Below are positions 8,787 to 17,654 of a DNA stretch of 64,000 nt, in pieces (the first letter of the stretch is position 1; the number at the start of each line of letters is the position of its first letter). This DNA is from M3007 sp964621185 (GTDB lineage Bacteria; Bacteroidota; Bacteroidia; Chitinophagales; Saprospiraceae). Both the position numbers and the translations under genes were made by a program. Location of the stretch: assembly GCA_964621185.1 (NCBI GenBank), contig CAZULM010000001.1, forward strand, positions 232,247 to 296,246, given 5' to 3'. The notes below the pieces were generated by a model. It did no database searches, was not told the origin of the DNA, and saw nothing but the letters and a program-made list of their open reading frames with translations.

Positions 8787-11700
8787 ATGATGAACAATCT
8801 TCTGCTTCTCCGCTACCCCTATGCCCTTTTGGCAGCGATGCTTGTCTTTTTTTTGCTGCCAAATTTCGCCGCCACCGGTCAGAATACACCTCCAGGTGCC
8901 TCAGGCCGCACCATTGTAGCCAATGTAGTGGCCCTCGACCAACCTTATTTTTACAACCGTTTTGGCGCCCAACAACCTACCGGTACTGTATTCGCCTTGT
9001 TAGGAGATGTTGTAAGAATTGACCCCGCAAAAGACCTTGTGCCCGGTAATGTAAAACTGCGCAACTCTAAGCGCCCACGGCCCATCGTCATCCGAATCAA
9101 CAAGGGAGACATATTGGAGGTGCATTTTACGAATATGCTCACGCCTTATGTTGCCAACGATCCTTTCCAGTTCAACTATGTTGACAGGGATACCGTAGTA
9201 AAAAAGGTAGTTGACAGCATGTTGATCAGCTTTAACCCAAGTGGCCAACCAGTCACCAACAGGACAAGGACAGCAGCGTTTCACCCGGCGGGCCTCGAAT
9301 TGGTAGGCGATATCAACAGCGATGCCTCTTGGGTAGGCGCGAATGACAACTCCCAGGCCAACCCAGGGGGCGTTCCTCCGGGCGGATCCAAAACTTATCG
9401 GTTTTACGGCGCTGAAGAAGGCGTGTTCCTGATCACACCTGGCGCCGACAATATTGGCGAGAACAATGCCAGCAACGGCCAGAATTCGACTGGCCTTTTT
9501 GGCGGCGTCGTGGTAGAGCCTGAAGGCGCTATATATTACCGAAGCCAGGTTACCAATGAAGATTTGGCAATGGCCACAAGCCGGTGGGTGGATGCGCAAG
9601 GTTACCCAAGCACCCCCGACAAAGGCCTTCCGATCATCAATTGGGATGCAGTGTATCCCAATACTTTTTGGGATGTGGGCCGCAGGGGATTGCCAATTCT
9701 CAACATGCTGCAACAAAAGGGCAACAATCGTTTTGAACTGGTCAACACAGACCTGACTGCGCTGATAACAGGGCCGAACGGCGGGTATTTCCCTTATGAT
9801 AAAAACGACCCCGACTATTTCAACGTGCCAGCCTCCCCGGAGCGCACCCAGCCATTCCGGGAGTTTGTGACCATTTACCACGAATCGCCCTTCACGGTTC
9901 AGGCATTTCCGATCGGTTATACTTCTGATCCAAATTTACAAAGCACCGTTTCTGCCGGAGCTGACGCTTTTTCCATCAACTACGGCTCAGGCGGCATCGG
10001 GGCAGAAATATATGCCAACCGGATTGGCGTGGGCCCGGCTGCTGATTGCCTGGAGTGCGCGTATGAAGAGTTCTTCCTTTCTGCCTGGGCAGTTGGCGAC
10101 CCTGCTATGGTGGTCGATGTGCCTGCCAACACAGCCTGGAAAACAAACAAAGGGGTTCCCAATCAGCCCATTGAGAGAATGCCCGTTGATAAAATTGGTG
10201 TGGCCGGGGTTGACAAGCTGGTGTTGAACAGCCTCGTTGGCCAATTGGAAAATGCTATGGGCGTCTATAAAACTGCCAATGGCAAAGACCCTTCTTTCGA
10301 TCCGCCACAACCCTATACCTATAAAGCCACAAAGGCATTGTATCCCGACGACCCCTCCAATGTTTACCACAGCTACCTCGGCGACCACGTTAAGTTTCGG
10401 GTATTGCACGGTGGTGGTATCCAAACGCACGTACACCACCAACATGCCCACCAATGGCTCCACTCGCCCGACAGCGACAACGGCCATTACTTAGACAGCC
10501 AGGTGCTGAACCCGGGTGAGTCGTACACGCTCGAAATGGTGTACAACGGCGGCGGCAACCGCAACCAGACAGTCGGGGACGCCATTTTCCACTGCCACTT
10601 TTACCCGCACTTTGCCGGCGGCATGTGGGCCATGTGGCGGGTGCACGATGTGTTCGAGGCTGGCACAAAATACAGCTCCGTACAAAACCTGGAAATAGCT
10701 CCAGGCGCCCGCGCCCTGCCCGATGCGGAGATTCTCAGCGGTACGCCGATCCCGGGATTGGTGCCGCTGCCAGCCCTCCCGATGGCGCCGGCGCCTGGGT
10801 CGGTATCCATTGACAAAAATGGCCAGGTGATCGTGACAGACCCATCCACCAACCCAGGCTACCCCTTCTTTATCCCTGGGGTGGCAGGTCGCCGCCCGCC
10901 ACACCCACCGCTTGATTTTGCCGTTGATACTTTAAATGGCCGCCCCGAAACACTGGATGGCGGCTTGCCCCGGCACGTGATTGTAGGCGGCAAAGTAAAA
11001 TGGGAGAACCACTCTGTGACCGACTGGACCAAAATAATGGGTGAAGCAGTAGCCATTCAATTGCCGGAAGATGGCACCGCAGTGGAAAAGACCGCTATGG
11101 CGGCCCATGCCAAGCGCGCGCACCCGACCGTAACAACTGAAGGCCAGCCCGCCAACTATATTTACAATGGGCTTCCGCCGGTTGCCGGTGCGCCGTTCGC
11201 AGACCCCGCCATCAGTGACGATGGGCACGCCGTTGGCCAAAAACGCATCTACAAGGCAGCCAATATCCAGATGGATGCCGTATTCAACAAGGAAGGCTGG
11301 CACTACCCACAGCAACGCATGATAACGCTTTGGGGCGACGTGGCCGCTACATTAGATGGCATCCGTCCGCCAGAGCCTTTCTTTTTCCGGGCCAATACCT
11401 TTGAGTTCGTGGAATACTGGCATACCAACCTGGTGCCGGATTACTATGAGCTGGACGATTATCAGGTGCGCACGCCGACGGACATTTTGGGTCAGCACAT
11501 CCACCTTGTCAAATTTGACGTGACGTCTTCTGACGGTGCTGCCAACGGATTCAATTATGAGGACGGCACCTTCAGCCCCGGCATCGTTCAGGAGCGCGTC
11601 GAAGCCATCAACAAAGCCGGTGGCATTTACCAATACAACGCTTTAAATAACGGGGCCATCAACAATACCGCCTTGTTGTCCCCAACCCGTTCTATGCTCA

Positions 11701-14528
11701 AGTTGAAGCCGCCAAACCCGGTATGGGGCCGCCCACCGGCAAGCGGTGAATGGGACGGCGCACAGACGACGATACAGCGTTGGTACGCCGATCCCTTGTA
11801 CAACAACCACCATGAAGACCAAACGCTGCGCACGGTGTTCACGCACGACCATTTTGGGCCTTCTACGCACCAACAGGTGGGCTTGTACGCAGGTCTGCTG
11901 GTCGAACCTGCCAACTCCACCTGGATTGACCCAATCACGGGCGAAACCATGGGCCAGATGTTGCCAAACAGGCAACCCAAAAAGCGGCAGGTAATGGTCA
12001 ACGGCGTCGCCAAAGAAGTAAGTGATGGTGGCCCCACCAGCTATCAGGCCAACATCATCCTGCCCAACCAGGCCGACAGCTACCGCGAATTTGCGCTGGA
12101 ATTCCAGGATCTTGCCCTGGCTTACACCGCCCAAAGCAAATCTGCGATCAATCCTTATCCTGCCATACCCAACACCGGAAATGTATTCAATGATACGGCA
12201 TTTTTAACTCAGGTCGCAAAATACACCGGTTGGCAAGACGCCAACTATGCCATCAACGGACCTTGTTGCGGCATCGGCTTGATCTCCCCTGGACCTCAAG
12301 GCGCTTATTCGGTGAATTACCGCAACGAGCCGGTGCCACTTCGGGTTGACAGCATCAACGGCGCTACCGTGCGTGGGCTGGCCGGCGACATAGCCTACGG
12401 TTTCCAGTCCCGAACAGACCGGGCAAACCCGAACTTCAACAAACAGCCGGCAGGGGGTTCCCTGATTAGTCCTGGCTCTTCCTTCACATTCCCCAAGAAC
12501 CCTATTTCCGCGAACATGGGGCCTGGTGACCCCTATACACCCCTTTTAAGGGCATACCAAGGCGATAAAATCCAGGTCAGGACATTGGTTGGCGCTCATT
12601 TGAAGCCGCATTATTTTAACATTCACGGGGTCAACTGGCTGTTCGAGCCCTCAAACCCCGTATCTGGGTATCGCTCCACACAATCTATGGGCATTTCGGA
12701 GCATTTTGAGATGTTGTTCCAATTGCCCACCACCAGCAAGCCCACGAATGATTACCTGTACATGCCCAGCGCAAGTTTGCCGGGTATGCAATACGGCACC
12801 TGGGGCATCATGCGCGCTTATGACAACAGCAATAAGCAACAAAACCTGGCGCCTTTGCCTTACAACCTCCCTGGCACAAGCACAAGGATGCAAGGCAAAT
12901 CCTGTGGTTGCCCCGACGGCGCACCCGTAAAAACTGAAACCGTCGTCGCGGTGGAATCGCAAAAAGCTTTGAAAGGTCCATTGGTGCTCAATGCAGACCA
13001 AAAAATTTCCAAAAACAATGGTTTGTTCCTTGTTCGGAAATCTGATTTGAACACCGACGGTACTTTGAAAACAGGCGTGCCAGTGGAGCCGCTGGTACTG
13101 CGTTTCAATGCAGGCGACTGCATAAAGCTCACGTTGGAAAACCAAATCGGGTCGTCACCAGAGCCAACAGATGGCAACTTAGGGATCACCAATAACCTTA
13201 CCCTCAACCTGAACCCATCTTCTACGGTGGGCTTGAGCCCTACCCTGTTGTCATTCGATGTTACGGACAGCGATGGCGCCACTGTTGGCTTGAACCCGGA
13301 GCAAACGGTTGTCAGTGGCGGCAGCAGCAAAACCTATACCTGGTACGCCGGGAGATGGGAGCGGCAGCCCGATGGCAGTTCCAAACCCGAACCTGTCGAA
13401 TTTGGCGCCGTGGTGCTTCAACCTGCAGATATTTTGGAGCAACCCAGCTTTGGGATGGAAGCTGCCCTCGTCATAGAGCCGGCAGGCGCAACCTGGGTGG
13501 AGGACATCAATTCCAGGGCTTCCGCCACGGTGTACAACAAAGCTGGGAGCTTGTTATTCCGCGAATTTGTGCTGATTTACAATGACTTGATGAATGCAGC
13601 CAACTATGGCTCAGAAAACATTGCCTATCGATTCAACGCGACCGGGAAGCGCCCTAAACTTTTTCAGCACGACCTGACCAGCGCATTTTCCAACCAGCTT
13701 GGCGGAGAGCCAGCAACACCTGTATTTGCCGTTAAAAAAGGTACGCCGGTGCGCCTGCACCTGCCTACCGCACAAGGTTCCGGCAACGGGGCAGTGTTTG
13801 AGCTTCACGGTCACGTTTGGCAAGAAGAGCCTTATGGCCCCGGTTCAATGACACTTGGATACAACCCTATGTCGGAGTGGAAAGGCTCGCAAGGCCAAAT
13901 AGGTGCTTTCAACGCGTTTGAAATTTTGCTCGACAAAGCTGGGGGCGAGTTCGAGGTGCCGGGCGACTACCTGTACAGTTCCTTAGCCACGCAATCCACC
14001 GAGGGTGGTTTCTGGGGACTGATGCGGGTGACGGACGCTGCGGACGTGCCAACGGTGAATACCATCAGCCAGACTGGAGGCATTTGGACCATAACGGGCA
14101 ATAACACCGTCAATTTCTCTCTGGGCAATGGCGCCGCATCCAAGGCAAATACGTTCGCTCCTTTTGTGGAGCTGTACGATGCCAGCAACAACAGGGTCGG
14201 CACTCCTGTCCCTGTCGATCAATTTACCGGGAAATGGGCTTTTAGCAACATTCCATTGAACATGGGCGCCCAATACACGGTGAAATCGACTGACGGCACA
14301 AGTATGGTTTACGGAACCCGCAGCTTGAAGGCCAACGCTTACGGCGGCGGCACTGTGAGTGCAAAACCGCTGGTTTTGAGTCAAAAAGCGCGTCAGATTC
14401 CAGGAAAGCCCAAAAAAGCAAGTAAAAAAGCGGAGCCTCAGGCTACCAACCCGCACATGGAAAGGCTTATCAGGATGGGCAACTTGCCGCACGAGAACAA
14501 CGCAGCATCTAGAAACAAGAACCGCTAA
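8787..14528 (+). CDS. Giant multicopper-oxidase-like protein (possible manganese oxidase type)
   Basis: This encodes 1913 residues with an N-terminal signal peptide (residues 1-~31). Several cupredoxin domains are recognisable by His motifs. HVHHQHAHQW is at ~548-557, and the full T1/T3 signature HCHFYPHFAGGM is at 602-613. HIH is at 904-906, THDHF at 1019-1023, HLKPHYFNIHG at 1271-1281 and ELHGHVW at ~1672-1678. The motifs suggest roughly three MCO-like modules of which the first has the complete HCHxxxHxxxxM site. It probably acts outside the cytoplasm, oxidising a substrate with O2. The size and the companion SCO-type gene recall manganese oxidases (MnxG/MofA families), but the substrate is inference. 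It is the first gene of a tight four-gene operon; the next start is 14 bases away. The C-terminus is Lys-rich and has no obvious sorting domain. Confidence 0.85.
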   Translation: MMNNLLLLRYPYALLAAMLVFFLLPNFAATGQNTPPGASGRTIVANVVALDQPYFYNRFGAQQPTGTVFALLGDVVRIDPAKDLVPGNVKLRNSKRPRPIVIRINKGDILEVHFTNMLTPYVANDPFQFNYVDRDTVVKKVVDSMLISFNPSGQPVTNRTRTAAFHPAGLELVGDINSDASWVGANDNSQANPGGVPPGGSKTYRFYGAEEGVFLITPGADNIGENNASNGQNSTGLFGGVVVEPEGAIYYRSQVTNEDLAMATSRWVDAQGYPSTPDKGLPIINWDAVYPNTFWDVGRRGLPILNMLQQKGNNRFELVNTDLTALITGPNGGYFPYDKNDPDYFNVPASPERTQPFREFVTIYHESPFTVQAFPIGYTSDPNLQSTVSAGADAFSINYGSGGIGAEIYANRIGVGPAADCLECAYEEFFLSAWAVGDPAMVVDVPANTAWKTNKGVPNQPIERMPVDKIGVAGVDKLVLNSLVGQLENAMGVYKTANGKDPSFDPPQPYTYKATKALYPDDPSNVYHSYLGDHVKFRVLHGGGIQTHVHHQHAHQWLHSPDSDNGHYLDSQVLNPGESYTLEMVYNGGGNRNQTVGDAIFHCHFYPHFAGGMWAMWRVHDVFEAGTKYSSVQNLEIAPGARALPDAEILSGTPIPGLVPLPALPMAPAPGSVSIDKNGQVIVTDPSTNPGYPFFIPGVAGRRPPHPPLDFAVDTLNGRPETLDGGLPRHVIVGGKVKWENHSVTDWTKIMGEAVAIQLPEDGTAVEKTAMAAHAKRAHPTVTTEGQPANYIYNGLPPVAGAPFADPAISDDGHAVGQKRIYKAANIQMDAVFNKEGWHYPQQRMITLWGDVAATLDGIRPPEPFFFRANTFEFVEYWHTNLVPDYYELDDYQVRTPTDILGQHIHLVKFDVTSSDGAANGFNYEDGTFSPGIVQERVEAINKAGGIYQYNALNNGAINNTALLSPTRSMLKLKPPNPVWGRPPASGEWDGAQTTIQRWYADPLYNNHHEDQTLRTVFTHDHFGPSTHQQVGLYAGLLVEPANSTWIDPITGETMGQMLPNRQPKKRQVMVNGVAKEVSDGGPTSYQANIILPNQADSYREFALEFQDLALAYTAQSKSAINPYPAIPNTGNVFNDTAFLTQVAKYTGWQDANYAINGPCCGIGLISPGPQGAYSVNYRNEPVPLRVDSINGATVRGLAGDIAYGFQSRTDRANPNFNKQPAGGSLISPGSSFTFPKNPISANMGPGDPYTPLLRAYQGDKIQVRTLVGAHLKPHYFNIHGVNWLFEPSNPVSGYRSTQSMGISEHFEMLFQLPTTSKPTNDYLYMPSASLPGMQYGTWGIMRAYDNSNKQQNLAPLPYNLPGTSTRMQGKSCGCPDGAPVKTETVVAVESQKALKGPLVLNADQKISKNNGLFLVRKSDLNTDGTLKTGVPVEPLVLRFNAGDCIKLTLENQIGSSPEPTDGNLGITNNLTLNLNPSSTVGLSPTLLSFDVTDSDGATVGLNPEQTVVSGGSSKTYTWYAGRWERQPDGSSKPEPVEFGAVVLQPADILEQPSFGMEAALVIEPAGATWVEDINSRASATVYNKAGSLLFREFVLIYNDLMNAANYGSENIAYRFNATGKRPKLFQHDLTSAFSNQLGGEPATPVFAVKKGTPVRLHLPTAQGSGNGAVFELHGHVWQEEPYGPGSMTLGYNPMSEWKGSQGQIGAFNAFEILLDKAGGEFEVPGDYLYSSLATQSTEGGFWGLMRVTDAADVPTVNTISQTGGIWTITGNNTVNFSLGNGAASKANTFAPFVELYDASNNRVGTPVPVDQFTGKWAFSNIPLNMGAQYTVKSTDGTSMVYGTRSLKANAYGGGTVSAKPLVLSQKARQIPGKPKKASKKAEPQATNPHMERLIRMGNLPHENNAASRNKNR

Positions 14529-14542
14529 ATCCGGATTTGTTG

Positions 14543-16513
14543 ATGAAAAGTGCCATTTACATGCTCGCCAGAAAGGCCGGAATTCCGGCCTTTCTGGTTT
14601 GTTTGGTTTGCAAGGGCCTATTTTGCCAAACCGACAACACCCCCTTGTCGCAAGCACCGCTCGGCACCGTGATAAAGGACGGCGTGCGCGTTGACTTCCG
14701 GTTGGAGCATTTGGATGCCATTCCAGCTCCAGGCATTTTCAAAGAAGGGGACAATGTGCGCTTTTCTTTCCAGATTTCTGACACCGCTACAAAACGGCCG
14801 ATTTCAGGGGCCTTCCCGGCTGCCTGGATGAAACTGGATGAAACCGCTGACATTGCAGCCCCCGAGGCCTGCAGAGAAAAAATCCAGACTTTTTTAAGCG
14901 GCGGGATATTCGGAAAAGCCGACCTCGACCTGAATGCCTATTACGTGCTTGCGCTGAATGAAGACCCAACCATTACCGTGGTCGATCCTTTGTTCGGCTA
15001 CGGCGGCTCCAAGCTCCTCGCCCTGTTGCAACTGCACAGCCGGGGCAAAGACTGGGTATTGAGCAAGGACAAGCGCCGCATCTTCGTGTCGTGTCCTGAT
15101 GCCCGGGAAATCGCCGTAATTGAAACCGCGACCTGGAAAATCTCTCGCTTTATTGCCACCAAATTCCCGCCCGACCGAATGGTAATGCAGCCCGATGGGC
15201 ACTACCTGTGGGTAGCTTGCCAGGAGGGGCCAGAAGGCGCCGCCTACCAATCCGGGGTGCTGGTTTTGGACCCGGCCACCTTGAATGTAGTGGCAGATAT
15301 TCCCACGGGCAGCGGCGCACATGACATTGTAATAGACGACGACAATCGCCATGTGTTTGTGAGCAATTACCAACAAGGCACCGTCAGCGTACTCGACGTA
15401 GGCGCTTTGAAAAAAAGGGGGGATATTGTCACTGCCAATGGCCCTGGTTTTATGGCCTGGTCAACTGCCTCGCAAGCCTTGTATATTACCCATCAGGAAG
15501 GTGGCACGATCAGTTGCATCGATATTGAAACGATGTCTGTGAGGCACAGCATCCCGGCCGGGGCGGGCGTTTCGCGCATCCGCTTCGCACCCGGTGGCAG
15601 GCTGGGCTTTGCCGTCAATCCCAAAAATGATTACCTCTACATACTCGATGCCGCCAGCAACCGGGTCATCCAGCGCGGGGTCATGGAATCCATGCCTGAC
15701 CAGGTGATTTTCAGCGATGAGATAGCCTATATCCGCCACCGCGGGAGCGGCACGGTACTGATGGTGCCGCTGGCAGCCGTTGGCACGGAAGGCAAACAAA
15801 TACCCGTGGTGGATTTCCCCGGCGGCGACAACCCGCCCGGCAAAACGCCCTACCCGCCCTTAGCCGACGGCATCACCCCAGTTCCGGGCGGCAATTCTAT
15901 GGTGATCGCCAACCCGCTGGATGAATCCATCTATTTTTACAAAGAGGGCATGGCGGCGCCCATGGGAAACTTTAGCAACTACAGCCACCGGCCAGTCGCC
16001 GTCATGGTGGTAGACCGCAGCCTCAAAGAAACTTCGCCAGGCCGGTACGAAACCATTGCCCGACTGGGCGCTCCCGGCAAATATTGCTTGGCGTTTTACA
16101 GCAATGCCCCAATGCTCGGACATTGTTTTGAAGTAGATGTCAAGGGCAATGGCAACATTGAGCTGGCGCGGACCATCGCCAAACAAGGCCCCTTAAAAAC
16201 TACGCCGATATTCAGCGAACGTTCTGCGCCTGTGGGAAAAGACATGGTACTGCGTTTTGCCCTGCACCCGCACGACAAGGCTGAACCTGTAGTCGGTCTG
16301 AAAGATGTGCAATTGCTCTACCTGACCAATTCAGGTCAATGGAGCAAAAGGGTTTCATTGTCAGAAAATGAAAAAGTCCCCGGCGTGTATGAGGCCGCCA
16401 TTCAGTTTCCCATGGCGGGCGTCTATTTTTTGTACGTATCCTGTGTCTCTCAAGGTTTGGATTTTAACAACACGCAGTACATCCTGATGGAAGCTTTGAA
16501 GGACACAAAATAA
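14543..16513 (+). CDS. Secreted YVTN-type beta-propeller protein
   Basis: This encodes 656 residues with a signal peptide that could start at 14543 or 14561 (MLARKAGIPAFLVCLVC). Residues ~160-420 hold repeated propeller blades of the YVTN type, for example RRIFVSCPDAREIAVIETAT, GVLVLDPATLNVVADIPTG, RHVFVSNYQQGTVSVLDV and LYITHQEGGTISCIDIET. The flanking beta-rich domains (N-terminal ~25-150 and C-terminal ~500-656) resemble Ig-like or FixH-like folds found near copper and cytochrome systems, but are not firmly assigned. It follows the multicopper-oxidase gene by 14 bases and precedes the SCO gene by 10, so is probably cotranscribed. It is likely periplasmic or extracellular, perhaps an electron-transfer or scaffold partner. 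Confidence 0.82.
   Translation: MKSAIYMLARKAGIPAFLVCLVCKGLFCQTDNTPLSQAPLGTVIKDGVRVDFRLEHLDAIPAPGIFKEGDNVRFSFQISDTATKRPISGAFPAAWMKLDETADIAAPEACREKIQTFLSGGIFGKADLDLNAYYVLALNEDPTITVVDPLFGYGGSKLLALLQLHSRGKDWVLSKDKRRIFVSCPDAREIAVIETATWKISRFIATKFPPDRMVMQPDGHYLWVACQEGPEGAAYQSGVLVLDPATLNVVADIPTGSGAHDIVIDDDNRHVFVSNYQQGTVSVLDVGALKKRGDIVTANGPGFMAWSTASQALYITHQEGGTISCIDIETMSVRHSIPAGAGVSRIRFAPGGRLGFAVNPKNDYLYILDAASNRVIQRGVMESMPDQVIFSDEIAYIRHRGSGTVLMVPLAAVGTEGKQIPVVDFPGGDNPPGKTPYPPLADGITPVPGGNSMVIANPLDESIYFYKEGMAAPMGNFSNYSHRPVAVMVVDRSLKETSPGRYETIARLGAPGKYCLAFYSNAPMLGHCFEVDVKGNGNIELARTIAKQGPLKTTPIFSERSAPVGKDMVLRFALHPHDKAEPVVGLKDVQLLYLTNSGQWSKRVSLSENEKVPGVYEAAIQFPMAGVYFLYVSCVSQGLDFNNTQYILMEALKDTK
14568..14597. 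repeat. Perfect 30-bp palindrome at the start of the propeller gene
   Basis: Two 13-base arms (CCAGAAAGGCCGG and its complement) surround AATT, making a perfect, GC-rich palindrome followed by a T-rich stretch. It lies 40 bases after the multicopper-oxidase stop codon but inside the first codons of the next gene, where it encodes ARKAGIPAFLV of the signal peptide. As RNA it would fold into a strong hairpin that could act as an attenuator, partial terminator or translation brake. Confidence 0.75.
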
Positions 16514-16523
16514 AAAACTCAAC

Positions 16524-17654
16524 ATGAAAAAGAACAAACACCTCCTCTGCCTGCCCCTGATATTGGCCATAATATTGGCCACGGGTGTTGTCCACGGCCA
16601 GAAAAAAGCCGCCTGCTGCCTGCCGGGCGGAGCAACGGAAGATGCCATCATTGAAATGGGGGGTATGAAAATACCCAATGCCGAACTGCTGACACAAGAC
16701 GGCGAAACGGTCCGCTTTTATGACCTGATAAAAGGCAAAACAGTGGCTATCAACTTTGTTTTCACTACCTGCAAAACGATATGCCCGCCTATGGGCGCCA
16801 ATTTCAGCAAAGTAAAACAGCTCCTGGGAAGCCATGTCGGGCATGATTTGGCCATGATCTCGATAAGCCTCGACCCAGCGGTGGACACGCCGGAGCGCAT
16901 GAAGGAATGGCAGGAAAAATTCAACGCCGGGCCTGGCTGGACAATGCTCACAGGCAACAAAAGCACGGTTGACAACCTGCTGAAAGTCTTGAAAGTATTC
17001 ACCCCGCTGAAAGAGGAACACTCCCCCATATTGCTGGTAGGTAGAGACGGCGACGACCAATGGATCCGCACCAACGGGCTGGCCGAGCCGGAAAAAATCG
17101 CCTCCATTATTGGCAATTACCTGCCCAAAACCCCTACTGCGGAATCCCCGGAAAGCCCAAGCGCAAAAGGCGACCTGGCCTATTTCAGCGATACCAGGCT
17201 GACCGACCAAAACGGGGTAGAGCATCGCTTTTTCAGCGATCTGATGCAGGATAAAGTGGTGCTGATCAACGTGTTTTTTTCAGAATGTCAGGGTACCTGC
17301 CCCGTGATGTCCAGCAGCCTGGGAAAAATCCAGGAGCGCCTGGGCGAGCGGCTCGGCAAGGAGGTGATGCTCTTGTCCATTTCAGTCGATTGCACCCATG
17401 ATACGCCAGAAATCCTGAAATCCTATGCCGAACGATTTGAAGCCAAACCCGGCTGGTATTTTTTGACTGGCCCTAAGGAAAACGTGGATTTTGTGCTCAA
17501 GAAACTGGGCCAATATGCAGAAACCCGTGAAAGCCATAACGCCATCATGCTGATCGGCAACACCAAAACCAGGTTGTGGAAAAAAGCAAACGGCCTGGCT
17601 GGGGCTGATGAAATCTACAGCGTTTTGGAAACTGTTATCAATGACCAAAAGTAA
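16524..17654 (+). CDS. Tandem SCO1/SenC-domain protein
   Basis: This encodes 376 residues with a signal peptide (to ~residue 26) and two consecutive SCO1/SenC thioredoxin-fold domains. Domain 1 (~45-200) has the metal-binding Cys pair CKTIC (C83, C87) and His166 in EEHSP. Domain 2 (~215-376) has CQGTC (C255, C259) and His338 in RESHN. Both therefore keep the CxxxC...H copper site. SCO proteins deliver copper or control thiols during maturation of copper enzymes. Here the neighbouring giant multicopper oxidase is the obvious client. A double-domain form is less common than single SCO. It overlaps the next gene by 14 bases, which suggests translational coupling. Confidence 0.92.
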   Translation: MKKNKHLLCLPLILAIILATGVVHGQKKAACCLPGGATEDAIIEMGGMKIPNAELLTQDGETVRFYDLIKGKTVAINFVFTTCKTICPPMGANFSKVKQLLGSHVGHDLAMISISLDPAVDTPERMKEWQEKFNAGPGWTMLTGNKSTVDNLLKVLKVFTPLKEEHSPILLVGRDGDDQWIRTNGLAEPEKIASIIGNYLPKTPTAESPESPSAKGDLAYFSDTRLTDQNGVEHRFFSDLMQDKVVLINVFFSECQGTCPVMSSSLGKIQERLGERLGKEVMLLSISVDCTHDTPEILKSYAERFEAKPGWYFLTGPKENVDFVLKKLGQYAETRESHNAIMLIGNTKTRLWKKANGLAGADEIYSVLETVINDQK

